Below are positions 52,218 through 61,728 of a stretch of 64,000 nucleotides of DNA, piece by piece. A model generated the notes under the pieces. It made no database searches and had not been told where the DNA came from. It was given only the letters and a program-made list of their open reading frames with translations. The DNA lies in contig NZ_VFPM01000004.1 in the NCBI RefSeq assembly GCF_006716675.1, positions 124,001 through 188,000 on the forward strand, in the 5' to 3' direction. Both the position numbers and the translations under genes were made by a program. How positions within the stretch are numbered: the first letter of the stretch is position 1; the number at the start of each line of letters is the position of its first letter. The stretch is from Humibacillus xanthopallidus. GTDB taxonomy: Bacteria; Actinomycetota; Actinomycetes; Actinomycetales; Dermatophilaceae.

Positions 52218-55200
52218 GTGGATCCGAAGAAGACGCTCCTGTCGTGGCCCGTCGTCCGGCAGCTCCGCTCCGGTGACTTCCTCGGCCGCGGGCCGGCGGT
52301 GACCTCGGCGCGCACCCGCGAGCTCGAGCCTCGCACGTCGACGGCCGACAAGGTCGTCCAGAGCGTCTGCCCCTACTGTGCCGTCGGGTGCGGCCAGCGC
52401 ATCTTCGTCAAGGACGACCGGGTCGTCCAGATCGAGGGCGACCCTGACTCGCCGGTCTCGCGAGGGCGCCTCTGCCCCAAGGGATCTGCGAGCGAGCAGC
52501 TCGTCAACAACCCCGGCCGCCAGCGCAAGGCGCTCTACCGTCGCCCGGGCGGTGCCGACTGGGAGCCGATCGAGCTGTCCACCGCCGTCGAGATGATCGC
52601 CCAGCGCTTCGTCGAGTCGCGGCGGCGCACGTGGCAGGACCACGACGAGCACGGGCGTCCGCTCCGCCGCACGATGGGCATCGCCTCCCTCGGCGGGGCG
52701 ACGCTCGACAATGAGGAGAACTACCTCATCAAGAAGCTCTTCACCGCCGCGGGAGCGATCCAGATCGAGAACCAAGCGCGTATTTGACACTCCTCCACGG
52801 TCCCCAGTCTGGGGTCCTCGTTCGGGCGCGGCGGCGCTACGCAGTACGTGCAGGACCTGTCCAACGCCGACTGCATCGTCATCCAGGGATCGAACATGGC
52901 CGAGTGCCATCCGGTCGCCTACCAGTGGGTGACGGAGGCGCGCCTCAAGGGCGCCCGGGTCATCCACATCGACCCGCGCTTCACGCGCACCTCGGCGACC
53001 GCCGACAAGCACATCCCGATCCGCGCCGGCAGCGATGTCGTGCTGCTCGGCGCCCTCATCAACCACATCCTCAGCAACGAGCTCTACTTCAGGGAGTACG
53101 TCGTCGCGTACACCAACGCCGCGACGCTCGTGAGCGAGAAGTTCCAGGACACCGAGGACCTCGACGGCCTCTTCTCGGGCTATGACGACGAGCTGGGCAG
53201 CTACAAGCCGGACTCGTGGGCCTACGCGAGCAACGACGGCGAGGGCGAGTCGCCCGGCACCATCGGCGGCCCGGCCGCCGTCCACGAGCACGGCCAGTCG
53301 CAGTCCGAGCGGTCGGCCGGCGACCAGCACGGTTCCGGGGGCCCGGCGCTCGAGCACGCCCGGGTGCTGCGCGACGAGACGCTGCAGGACCCGAACACCG
53401 TCTTCCAGATCCTCAAGCGCCACTACTCCCGCTACACGCCCGAGATGGTGGCCGAGACGTGCGGCATCAGCGTCGACGACTTCGACTACCTCGCCCGGTC
53501 GGTGACGGAGAACAGCGGCCGCGAGCGAACGACGGCGTTCGTCTATGCGGTGGGCTGGACCCAGCACACCCTCGGGGCGCAGTTCATCCGCACGGCCGCG
53601 ATCGTCCAGCTGCTCCTCGGCAACATGGGGCGCCCGGGCGGCGGCATCATGGCGCTGCGCGGTCACGCGAGCATCCAGGGCTCGACCGACATCCCGACGC
53701 TCTACAACATCCTCCCGGGCTACCTCGCGATGCCCGTGGCGGGCCTGCACGACACGTGGGACGACTACCTCGGCGCGATCGGCAACAAGGAGCAGAAGGG
53801 CTTCTGGGCCAACGCCGACACGTATGCCGTCAGCCTGCTCAAGGCGTGGTGGGGCACGTCCGCGACCGCCGAGAACAACTGGCGCTTCGACTACCTGCCG
53901 CGCCTCTCCGGAGCCCACGGCACCTACCAGACGACGATGGCGATGCTCGACGGCCAGGTCGAGGGCTACTTCCTCCTCGGGCAGAACCCTGCCGTCGGGT
54001 CGGCACACGGGCGGATGCAGCGGCAGGCCATGGCGCACCTCAAGTGGCTCGTCGTGCGCGACTTCAACATGATCGAGTCCGCCACCTTCTGGAAGGACGG
54101 TCCCGAGATCGCCTCGGGCGAGCTCGTCACCGAGGACATCGAGACCGAGGTCTTCTTCCTCCCGGCTGCCGCGCACACCGAGAAGAGCGGCTCGTTCACG
54201 CAGACCCAGCGGATGCTCCAGTGGCACCACCAAGCGGTGCAGCCTCCGGGTGACTGCCAGAGCGAGCTGCAGTTCTTCTTCGAGCTCGGTCGGCGTGTGC
54301 GCGAGCTGCTGGCCGACTCGACCGACGAGCGGGACCGCCCGCTGCTCGACCTCACGTGGGACTACCCCACCGACGAGCACGGCGACCCGGACGCCGAGGC
54401 GGTGCTCGCCGAGATCAACGGCCGTCACCTCGCCGGCGACAAGGCAGGTCAGCCCCTGTCGGCCTACACCGAGATGAAGGCCGACGGCTCCACCGACGGC
54501 GGATGCTGGATCTACACCGGTGTCTACGCGGACGGCGTCAACCACGCCGCGAACCGCAAGCCCGGCCGCGAGCAGGACCTGACTGCCCTCGAGTGGGGCT
54601 GGGCATGGCCGGCCAACCGGCGCATCCTCTACAACCGCGCCTCGGCCGACCCCGACGGCAAGCCGTGGAGCGAGCGCAAGAGGTACGTCTGGTGGGACGA
54701 GGACCAGGGCCGGTGGACCGGCCACGACGTGCCGGACTTCGTTCCCGACAAGGCGCCGGGCTACCGGCCGGAGCCGGGCACCGGCGGCCCCGCAGGGCTC
54801 GCGGGCGACGACCCCTTCGTCATGCAGGCCGACGGCAAGGGCTGGCTCTTCACGCCCAAGGGCATGCTGGACGGCCCCCTGCCCACCCACTACGAGCCGC
54901 AGGAGTCACCCGTCCGCAACCCGCTCTACGGGCAGCAGTCCAACCCGGCCCGCAAGGTCTTCCCGCGCAAGGACAACCTGTGGAGCCCGTCCGGTGACGA
55001 GCCGGGTGCGGATGTCTACCCGTTCGTGTTCACGACCTACCGGCTGACGGAGCACCACACCGCCGGGGGCATGAGCCGCTGGCTGCCCTACCTCTCGGAG
55101 CTGCAGCCGGAGTTCTTCTGCGAGGTCTCGCCCGAGCTCGCCGCAGAGCGAGGCCTCGAGAACGGCGGCTGGGCGACGATCGTGTCGGGCCGCGCGGCCA

Positions 55201-55553
55201 TCGAGGCACGCGTCATGGTGACCGAGCGCATGACCCCGCTGCGCATCGCGGGGCGCACGATCCACCAGGTCGGGCTGCCCTACCACTGGGGCGTCGGCCG
55301 CGACGCCGTCGTAAGCGGGGATGCCGCCAACGACCTGCTGGGGGTCGCGCTCGACCCCAACGTGCAGATCCAGGAGAGCAAGGCCGGCTCGTGCGACATC
55401 GTGCCCGGCAGGCGCCCCACCGGTGAGGCGCTGCTGCGGTTCGTCGCCGAGTACCAGTCACGCGCCGGCAGCACCGTCATGACGGGCAACGAGCTGCGCA
55501 CCGGCCACCCGGAGTCCAGCCCGGCGTCGGTTCCAGACACGAGAGAGGACTGA
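52218..55553 (+). CDS. Formate dehydrogenase catalytic subunit with selenocysteine (read through TGA 52785)
   Basis: The protein has 1111 residues if TGA 52785-52787 is read as selenocysteine (residue 190). AGGAAGG precedes GTG 52218. The Fe-S cysteines are VCPYCAVGCGQ and GRLCPKG. Around the TGA the protein reads IQIENQARI-U-HSSTVPSLGSSFGRGG, aligning with NQAR-U-H of E. coli FdnG. The two frames 52149-52787 and 52848-55553 are in register (difference 699). After it come molybdopterin-guanine-dinucleotide motifs such as DCIVIQGSNMAECHP and NMGRPGGGIMALRGHASIQG. It lacks a Tat signal, so the active site is probably cytoplasmic. It oxidises formate (or reduces CO2). Confidence 0.9.
52785..52823 (+). 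promoter_or_regulatory. Bacterial SECIS-like hairpin after the selenocysteine codon
   Basis: Starting 14 bases after the TGA, CCCC (52802-52805) and GGGG (52811-52814) enclose AGTCT (52806-52810). In E. coli fdhF the apical stem also starts 14 bases after UGA and its loop is GGUCU. The match in spacing and loop (GUCU) is strong. It would be bound by the SelB encoded at 61729. Confidence 0.75.
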
Positions 55554-55557
55554 GGCA

Positions 55558-56694
55558 GTGGGATTCTGGCGCAACCAGCTCTCGGGACCGACCGACCCGG
55601 CGGCCGACGCCGCCTGGGACCGGCACGAGCCACGCAAGGGCTTCTTCACCGACACCTCCATCTGCATCGGCTGCAAGGCCTGCGAGGTGGCGTGCAAGGA
55701 GTGGAACCACGTGCCCGAGGACGGGCTCGACCTGCTGAGCCAGTCCTACGACAACACCGGCGCGCTCGGTGCGAGCACGTGGCGCCACGTCGCCTTCGTC
55801 GAGCAGTCGAGCGAGCGCATCGAGCAGGCGCGCGAGTCGGGTCGCCGGCTCGTCCAGCTCGGGATGCCGTCCGTGCGCACCGGCGGAGAGCCGGCGCTCG
55901 CGGGCGGCAGCACGGCCACCGCGACGCTCGCCCCGCCCGGCGATGTCCGCCCCGGCGATGTCCGCCCCGGCGCGGGGGCAGGGCCGGGTCCGACCGACCA
56001 GGCGGTGCCGGACCTCCGCTGGCTCATGGCCTCCGACGTGTGCAAGCACTGCACCCACGCGGCCTGCCTCGACGTCTGCCCCACCGGGTCGCTCTTCCGC
56101 ACCGAGTTCGGCACCGTCGTCGTGCAGGACGACGTCTGCAACGGCTGCGGCTACTGCGTCGCGGCCTGCCCGTTCGGCGTCATCGAGCGCCGCCGCGGCG
56201 ACGAGGGCCACGAGAAGACCGGCCAGTCGCACGGCATCAGCATCGCGGGAGCGCCCGGCACGGGCTCGCACCAGAACCCCCCGTCGTATGCCGCCTCGAA
56301 CGGCGAGGTGAAGAACGTCGGCATCGCCCAGAAGTGCACGCTCTGCTACGACCGGCTCGGCGCCGGCCAGACCCCTGCCTGCGCCCAGGCCTGCCCGACG
56401 ACCTCGATCAAGTTCGGCGACCTCGACGAGATGCGCGCGACGGCCCGCGCCCGCGTCGCGGAGCTGCACGAGCTCGGCTACCCCGAGGCCCGGCTCTACG
56501 GCGTCGACGACCACGACGGCGTCGGGGGCACGGGTTCGACGTTCCTGCTCCTCGACGAGCCCGAGGTCTACGGCCTGCCGCCGGACCCCCGGGTCACGAC
56601 GGCCGACCTGCCCGACATGTTCCGCAAGGCCGGCTACGCCGGGCTGACGATGCTCGGTCTCGCCGCGGCAGCGTTCGTCGGGAGGCGTCGATGA
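55558..56694 (+). CDS. Formate dehydrogenase iron-sulfur subunit
   Basis: The protein has 378 residues. Four Cys-rich clusters are visible: SICIGCKACEVACKEWN; DVCKHCTHAACLDVCPTG; DDVCNGCGYCVAACPFGV; and KCTLCYDRLGAGQTPACAQACPTTSI, as in FdnH. An insertion of about 70 residues between the first and second clusters is rich in Gly, Pro and Ala and holds a 15-nt direct repeat (from 55936). A hydrophobic tail (AGLTMLGLAAAAFVGRRR) anchors it to the membrane. It passes electrons from the catalytic to the membrane subunit. It starts at GTG 55558, 4 bases after the previous stop. Confidence 0.9.
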   Translation: MGFWRNQLSGPTDPAADAAWDRHEPRKGFFTDTSICIGCKACEVACKEWNHVPEDGLDLLSQSYDNTGALGASTWRHVAFVEQSSERIEQARESGRRLVQLGMPSVRTGGEPALAGGSTATATLAPPGDVRPGDVRPGAGAGPGPTDQAVPDLRWLMASDVCKHCTHAACLDVCPTGSLFRTEFGTVVVQDDVCNGCGYCVAACPFGVIERRRGDEGHEKTGQSHGISIAGAPGTGSHQNPPSYAASNGEVKNVGIAQKCTLCYDRLGAGQTPACAQACPTTSIKFGDLDEMRATARARVAELHELGYPEARLYGVDDHDGVGGTGSTFLLLDEPEVYGLPPDPRVTTADLPDMFRKAGYAGLTMLGLAAAAFVGRRR

Positions 56695-57797
56695 CGGTCA
56701 ACCCGTTCGACGCCGACCGTCCTCCGGAGCGGGTGCGCCGCGGCAACGGTGAGCGAAAGCGCAACGGACAGAACGGCGCCCGCAGACGCGACGAGTCGCT
56801 CATGGTGCCCGACGTGTCGTTCGACAGCTACTACGGTCGCCACATCGTCAAGCCCGCGCCCTGGGAGAAGGAGATCGCGGCATACCTCTTCCTCGGCGGC
56901 GTCGCCGGCGGTTCGGCGCTGCTCGCCGCGGGAGGCCGCGCCCTCGGCTACCCGGCGCTCCAGCGGGTCGGGCGCGTGGCGGCCATGGGGGCTGCGGCCC
57001 TCGGTGGTGCCGCGCTCGCCAAGGACCTCGGCAAGCCGAGCCGGGCGCTCAACATGATGCGCACCGTCAAGCTCACCTCGCCGATGTCGGTCGGCTCGTG
57101 GATCCTCACCGCCTTCAGCGGGTTCTCGGGCCTGGCCCTCGCCTCAGAGGTGGCGACCGCCATCGCCGGCCGGAGTGATGGTGGCACCGGCGGCGGATCC
57201 GCCGTGGCCCGCGTCGCCCGCGTCCTCGACCTCGTGGACGGCCCCGCGACGGTGGGGTCGGCCCTCTTCGCGCCGCCGCTCGCGGCATACACCGCAGTGC
57301 TGCTCGCCGACACCGCCACGCCGACGTGGCACGAGTCCTACCGCGAGCTGCCCTTCGTCTTCGTCAGCTCAGCGAACCTCGCGGCTGCCGGGCTCGCTCT
57401 CGTCGCGGTGCCGACGGCGCAGAACGGTCCGGCGCGGCGCCTCGCCGCTGTCAGCGCGGTGACCGAGACCCTGGCGTTCGAGCGGATGCAGGACAAGCTC
57501 GGCCCGACGCTGTCGGAGCCGCTGCGCACCGGCAAGGCCGGACGGCTGCTGCGCGCGAGCAAGGCCCTGACGATCGGGGGCGCCGTCGGTTCGGTCGTGC
57601 TGGGCCGCAACCGGGTGGCTGCTGCCTTGAGCGGCCTTGCCCTCATGGCCGGTTCGGCCTGCCTGCGATTCGGCGTCTTCGAAGCGGGTACGGCATCTGC
57701 GATCGACCCGAAGTACACCGTCGAACCCCAGCGGGAGCGGCTCGAACGCCGCCGCGCCGCCGGTGTCGTCGACGACTCCATCACGACGGCGCGATAA
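56691..57797 (+). CDS. Formate dehydrogenase membrane subunit (NrfD-like)
   Basis: The protein has 368 residues. After a basic, low-complexity lead, PAPWEKEIAAYLFLGGVAGGSALLAA starts the NrfD/PsrC family helices, with SRALNMMRTVKLTSPMSVGSWIL typical of the quinone-site region. About eight helices are seen. It contains no heme-ligand pattern, so it belongs to the heme-free quinone-linked type. It should pass electrons to the menaquinone pool. The ATG at 56691 overlaps the previous stop (ATGA). Confidence 0.87.
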   Translation: MTVNPFDADRPPERVRRGNGERKRNGQNGARRRDESLMVPDVSFDSYYGRHIVKPAPWEKEIAAYLFLGGVAGGSALLAAGGRALGYPALQRVGRVAAMGAAALGGAALAKDLGKPSRALNMMRTVKLTSPMSVGSWILTAFSGFSGLALASEVATAIAGRSDGGTGGGSAVARVARVLDLVDGPATVGSALFAPPLAAYTAVLLADTATPTWHESYRELPFVFVSSANLAAAGLALVAVPTAQNGPARRLAAVSAVTETLAFERMQDKLGPTLSEPLRTGKAGRLLRASKALTIGGAVGSVVLGRNRVAAALSGLALMAGSACLRFGVFEAGTASAIDPKYTVEPQRERLERRRAAGVVDDSITTAR

Positions 57798-57823
57798 CGC
57801 GTCGCCGTCCGTTCGGCGGCGCG
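57798..57823 (+). terminator. Hairpin between the dehydrogenase and transporter genes
   Basis: A 10-bp stem (57798-57807 with 57814-57823, one G-T pair) with a 6-nt loop starts right after the stop at 57797. The transporter gene follows 33 bases later on the same strand, so it may weaken rather than stop transcription. Confidence 0.5.
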
Positions 57824-57855
57824 ATGGCGCGCGCGCCCGACAGGAAGGGCACGCC

Positions 57856-59190
57856 GTGAGCAGTAGAGTCATGCAGCCGCAGACCACCGAGCGGACCCCC
57901 AACCGCTGGATCATCCTCCTCGCGGGCGTGCTCGTACAGCTCGCCATCGGCGCCGTCTACGCCTGGAGCGTCTTTGCCAAGGCGCTGCAGAACGAGCAGG
58001 CCTTCGGCTGGACGAAGGCGCAGGCCGCGGTGCCGTTCGAGGTCGCCATCGGCATGATCTTCGTCGGCAGCTACATCGGCGGTCGCATCCAGGACCGCCG
58101 CGGGCCGGGGGTGGTCGCCCTGACCGGCGGCGTCATCTACAGCCTCGGCGTCATCATCGCGTCGTTCGCCGACAAGGACCGCTTCTGGATCCTCATCCTC
58201 GGCTACGGCGTGCTCGGCGGCTTTGGCCTGGGCATGGCCTACATCGTGCCGATCGCCATGCTCCAGAAGTGGTTTCCCGACAAGCCGGGGCTCATCACCG
58301 GCATCGCCGTGGCCGGCTTCGGCTTCGGCGCGGTCATCACTGCGCCCCTCGGGCAGCACTTGATCGCGGGCGACCCCTCCGTCCCCACCAAGGCCTTCCT
58401 CCCCCTCGGCATCGGCTACCTCGTGGCGATCGTCATCGGTGCGAGCCTGTTCCGCAACCCTCCGGAGGGTTACGTCCCGCCGGGCCTGGCTGGCCCCGCC
58501 GTTGCTGGCTCCTCGGGCGCCGTCCCGACGAAAGACCCTGTGCCAGAGGCGGACTTCACGGCTCCCGAGGCCCTGCGTACGCCGCAGTGGTACCTCCTCA
58601 CCGCGATCCTCACCCTCAGCGTGACGGCGGGCATCTCGCTGATCTCGGTCGCAGCGGGCAGCGCGAGCGACCTCTCCGGCTACTCAGCGGCCGCTGCAGC
58701 CAGCCTCGTCGGTGTCCTGGGACTCTTCAACGGCGGCGGCCGCATCCTCTGGGGTTGGCTCTCGGACCGCATCGGCAAGATGCCGGCGTTCATGGGGATC
58801 CTCGGAATCCAGGGTGCGTGCCTCCTGCTCATCCCTCACGTCGCCTCTCCGGCCATCTTCGCGGTGCTCGCGGCGCTCGTGTACCTCTGCTACGGCGGCG
58901 CGTTCGGCACGATGCCCTCGACTGCGGGGCGCTTCTTCGGCGTGCGCAACGCCGGCGCGATCTACGGCCTCATGCTCATCGGCTGGAGCATCGGCGGCAT
59001 CGTCGGCCCGCTGCTCATCTCCTCGCTCATCGGGGAGCAGAAGGCCTACACGCTCGGCTTCACCGTCGTCGGCCTCATCGCGCTGGTCGGGATGGTCCTG
59101 CCGCTGCTGACGAAGAAGCCCGCGGCTCCGGCAGCGCGAGTCACCGCACCCTCAGAGGGTGCTCAGACCGCGCCACGAACTCGCCGATGA
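57856..59190 (+). CDS. OFA-family MFS transporter (oxalate/formate antiporter-like)
   Basis: The protein has 444 residues with 12 hydrophobic helices. RWIILLAGVLVQLAIGAVYAWSVFA in helix 1, GSYIGGRIQDRRGPGVVALTGG in the 2-3 loop, GFGLGMAYIVPIAMLQKWFPDKPGLITGIAVAGFGFGA and LFNGGGRILWGWLSDRIGK are hallmarks of the OxlT/OFA family. AGGAAGGGC is before GTG 57856. In this setting it probably moves formate or a related anion for the dehydrogenase. Its end overlaps the convergent selD gene by 50 bases. Confidence 0.85.
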   Translation: MSSRVMQPQTTERTPNRWIILLAGVLVQLAIGAVYAWSVFAKALQNEQAFGWTKAQAAVPFEVAIGMIFVGSYIGGRIQDRRGPGVVALTGGVIYSLGVIIASFADKDRFWILILGYGVLGGFGLGMAYIVPIAMLQKWFPDKPGLITGIAVAGFGFGAVITAPLGQHLIAGDPSVPTKAFLPLGIGYLVAIVIGASLFRNPPEGYVPPGLAGPAVAGSSGAVPTKDPVPEADFTAPEALRTPQWYLLTAILTLSVTAGISLISVAAGSASDLSGYSAAAAASLVGVLGLFNGGGRILWGWLSDRIGKMPAFMGILGIQGACLLLIPHVASPAIFAVLAALVYLCYGGAFGTMPSTAGRFFGVRNAGAIYGLMLIGWSIGGIVGPLLISSLIGEQKAYTLGFTVVGLIALVGMVLPLLTKKPAAPAARVTAPSEGAQTAPRTRR

Positions 59191-60145
59191 CGGTCCCGCA
59201 GGGCACCTCGCCCGCGACGAGCAGGCCGCCGCTCGTCTGCGCGTCGGCCAGCAGGACGAGGTCCTCGTCGGAGACGGCAGCCTCGAGGTGGGGTCGCACC
59301 CAGTCGAGGTTGCGCCTGCTGCCACCGGGCACGAAGCCCGCTCGCAGGGACTCCCGCGCCCCGTCGAGGTAGGGCACGGCGCTGGCGTCCACGACGGCCG
59401 ACACCCCTGAGGCCCGCGCCATCTTGTAGAGGTGCCCGAGCAGCCCGAAGCCCGTGACATCCGTCGCGGCCCTCAGCCCACCGGCGAGGGCCGCGGTGCT
59501 CGCCGTGTCGTTGAGGGCGACCATCGACTCGACGGCGTGCGCGAAGACCTCGCCCGTCGCCTTGTGACGGTTGTTGAGGACCCCGACCCCGAGCGGCTTG
59601 GTGAGGCTGATCGGGAGGCCGGCTTCGGCAGCATCGTTGCGCAGCAAGCGATTCGGGTCAGCCAGACCCGTCACCGCCATGCCGTACTTCGGCTCCGGGT
59701 CATCGATGCTGTGGCCGCCGGCGACCGGGCAGCCGGCGAGCCGAGCGACGTCGAGCCCGCCGCGCAACACCTCCTGCGCGAGCTCCGGAGGCAGCACGTC
59801 GCGGGGCCAGCCGAGCAGGTTGACGGCGAGGATCGGACGCCCGCCCATCGCGTAGATGTCGGAGAGCGCGTTGGCCGCCGCGATGCGCCCCCAGTCGTAG
59901 GCGTCGTCGACGACGGGGGTGAAGAAGTCGGCGGTCGCGAGCACCGCGACGTCGCCACCGGATCCTGCCTCGATGCGGACCGCTGCGGCGTCGTCGCCGT
60001 CGTCGAGACCGACGAGCAGGTCGGGCGACCCGACGCCGACGAGGCCGCGCACCATGTCCTCGAGCTCCCCCGGAGGGATCTTGCAGGCGCAGCCGCCGCC
60101 GTGGGCGTACTGGGTGAGTCGGGTCGCCGCGGGTGAGGTCGTCAC
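59141..60145 (-). CDS. selD: Selenide, water dikinase (selenophosphate synthetase)
   Basis: The protein has 334 residues. TRLTQYAHGGGCACKIPPGEL places the catalytic cysteine at residue 19 and the essential lysine at 22 (C17/K20 in E. coli); it is Cys, not selenocysteine. DDAAAVRI, ATADFFTPVVDDAYDWGRIAAANALSDIYAMGG and VAGGHSIDDPEPKYGMAVTG are typical. It makes selenophosphate for tRNA-Sec charging from ATP and selenide. I chose GTG 60145, just before the conserved start, over an unlikely longer reading frame. It converges on the transporter gene with a 50-base overlap and is divergent from selC. Confidence 0.93.
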   Translation of the reverse strand: MTTSPAATRLTQYAHGGGCACKIPPGELEDMVRGLVGVGSPDLLVGLDDGDDAAAVRIEAGSGGDVAVLATADFFTPVVDDAYDWGRIAAANALSDIYAMGGRPILAVNLLGWPRDVLPPELAQEVLRGGLDVARLAGCPVAGGHSIDDPEPKYGMAVTGLADPNRLLRNDAAEAGLPISLTKPLGVGVLNNRHKATGEVFAHAVESMVALNDTASTAALAGGLRAATDVTGFGLLGHLYKMARASGVSAVVDASAVPYLDGARESLRAGFVPGGSRRNLDWVRPHLEAAVSDEDLVLLADAQTSGGLLVAGEVPCGTVIGEFVARSEHPLRVR

Positions 60146-60262
60146 CCGTCGACTGTATGCGGACCGCTCCGTCCCAGCGCGCCGCCCGGTCCTCCGGTGC
60201 CGCAGCCCCGACCGCGGCGACCCCGTCGTCCCCGGCCTGCCGGACTGGGTACGGTGGCGCGT

Positions 60263-60358
60263 GGAGGTGTCTGGGCACCTGGTGGTCCCCCCGGTCTTCA
60301 AAACCGGTGAGGCCGAGCATCTCGGCCTGGCGGGTTCGATTCCCGTCCACCTCCGCCA
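60263..60358 (+). tRNA. selC: tRNA-Sec (anticodon TCA), CCA encoded
   Basis: The acceptor arm GGAGGTG pairs with CACCTCC, the anticodon loop is CTTCAAA with TCA at 60298-60300 on a CCGGT/ACCGG stem, the long variable arm (60310-60317 with 60321-60328) is selenocysteine-type, and the T loop is TTCGATT. It is 96 nt with the CCA at 60356-60358. A TACGGT element at 60251-60256 is the right distance upstream for a -10. It lies between selD and selA, 57 bases before selA. Confidence 0.95.
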
Positions 60359-60414
60359 GCACGACCCGGTCGCGCCGGGTGGTGTCGGTCGACGGTGTGG
60401 AGAGGAGGGCGGTC

Positions 60415-61725
60415 GTGTCGCAGGCAGATCCGCGGCGGATCGTGCCGCGCACCGACGTGCTGCTGGCCCACCCCGACCTCGTGGCTGCTGCGGCGCGGCA
60501 CGGCACGCGAGCGGTCAAGGAGGCGGTGCGAGCCGCCCAGGCCCGAGCCCGCTCCGGCGAGATCACGCCCGGCGAGGTCGTCGCGGCGGCGCAGGCGGCG
60601 CTCCCGGCACGCAGCACGACCCTGCGTCCGCTCCTCAACGCCACGGGCGTCGTCGTGCACACGAACATCGGACGCGCCCCGCTCTCCGACGCCGCGCTCG
60701 AGGCCGTCGCCGCTGCGGCGGGCTACGTCGACGTCGAGTTCGACACCGCGACGGGAGCACGGGCCCGTCGAGGCCGCGGCACCCTCGAGGCGCTGCGAGC
60801 CGCCGTGCCCGCGGCCGGGGACGCCCTCGTCGTCAACAACGGAGCGGCCGCGCTCATCCTCGCGACGACGGCCCTGGCCGCCGGTCGCGAGGTCGTCGTC
60901 AGTCGCGGCGAGATGGTCGAGATCGGCGACGGCTTCCGACTGCCCGACCTCATCGCGTCGACCGGCGCCCGCCTGCGCGAGGTCGGAACGACGAACCGGA
61001 CCCGCCTCGCCGACTACGCCGCCGTGGTGGGCCCCGACACTGGATGCGTCCTCAAGGTGCACCCGAGCAACTTCCGCGTCGAGGGCTTCACGAGCGCCGC
61101 CTCCGTGCGCGAGCTCGCGACGCTCGGGGTGCCGCTCGTCGTCGACATCGGCAGCGGGCTGCTCGCGCCCGACCCGCTGGTCCCCGACGAGCCGGACGCC
61201 ACGACGTCGCTCGCCGACGGCGCGACGGTGGTGACGGCCAGCGGCGACAAGCTGCTCGGCGGCCCCCAGGCCGGGCTCGTCCTCGGCGAGGCGGCAACCG
61301 TGGAGCGGCTGCGGCGGCATCCCCTCGCCCGGGCGCTGCGGGTAGACAAGCTGACGCTCGCTGCCCTGGAGGCGACGCTGCGAGGCCCCGAGAGCCCGGT
61401 GACGGCATACCTCCACGCCGACGGCGAGGCGCTGCGCGTGCGCACGGAGCGTCTCGCGGCGGCGGTGGCGGGCGAGCTCGTCGCCGTCGAGGGGCGGGTC
61501 GGCGGGGGAGGAGCGCCCGGGGTGCCGCTGCCCGGCTGGGCCGTGGCCCTGCCGGAGGCGTGTGCCGAGCGGCTGCGTCGCGGCGAGCCCGGCGTCGTGG
61601 CGCGCGTGGAGCGGGGCCGGTGCCTCGTCGACCTGCGCTGCGTGCCGCCAGACCGCGACGGCGACGTCGAGCGCGCCGTCCTCGCCGTACTCGCAGTCCT
61701 CGCCGCGCTGACCCCCGAGGACTGA
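60415..61725 (+). CDS. selA: L-seryl-tRNA(Sec) selenium transferase
   Basis: The protein has 436 residues. RPLLNATGVVVHTNIGRAPLSDAA, VNNGAAALILATTALAAGREVVVSRGEMVEIGDGFRLP, VHPSNFRVEGFT and the pyridoxal-phosphate lysine in VTASGDKLLGGPQAGL (K279) are the SelA core. GGAGGG precedes GTG 60415. It converts seryl-tRNA-Sec to selenocysteyl-tRNA using selenophosphate, as a large ring oligomer in the cytoplasm. It is followed 3 bases later by selB. Confidence 0.94.
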   Translation: MSQADPRRIVPRTDVLLAHPDLVAAAARHGTRAVKEAVRAAQARARSGEITPGEVVAAAQAALPARSTTLRPLLNATGVVVHTNIGRAPLSDAALEAVAAAAGYVDVEFDTATGARARRGRGTLEALRAAVPAAGDALVVNNGAAALILATTALAAGREVVVSRGEMVEIGDGFRLPDLIASTGARLREVGTTNRTRLADYAAVVGPDTGCVLKVHPSNFRVEGFTSAASVRELATLGVPLVVDIGSGLLAPDPLVPDEPDATTSLADGATVVTASGDKLLGGPQAGLVLGEAATVERLRRHPLARALRVDKLTLAALEATLRGPESPVTAYLHADGEALRVRTERLAAAVAGELVAVEGRVGGGGAPGVPLPGWAVALPEACAERLRRGEPGVVARVERGRCLVDLRCVPPDRDGDVERAVLAVLAVLAALTPED

Positions 61726-61728
61726 CCC

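Noticed and set aside
52149..52848. Formate dehydrogenase as a nonsense pseudogene
   Set aside because: The TGA lies at the known selenocysteine site, frames on both sides are in register, a SECIS-like hairpin follows and all sel genes are nearby.
50931..54890. Very long open frame on the minus strand opposite the stress, deacetylase and dehydrogenase genes
   Set aside because: It is rich in Arg, Val, Gly and Asp with no motifs, and the opposite strand encodes clear enzymes; an effect of G/C-rich third positions.
55936..55972. 15-nt tandem repeat in the iron-sulfur subunit gene as a regulatory repeat
   Set aside because: It stays in frame and only lengthens a Gly/Pro-rich loop between Fe-S clusters; ordinary slippage explains it.
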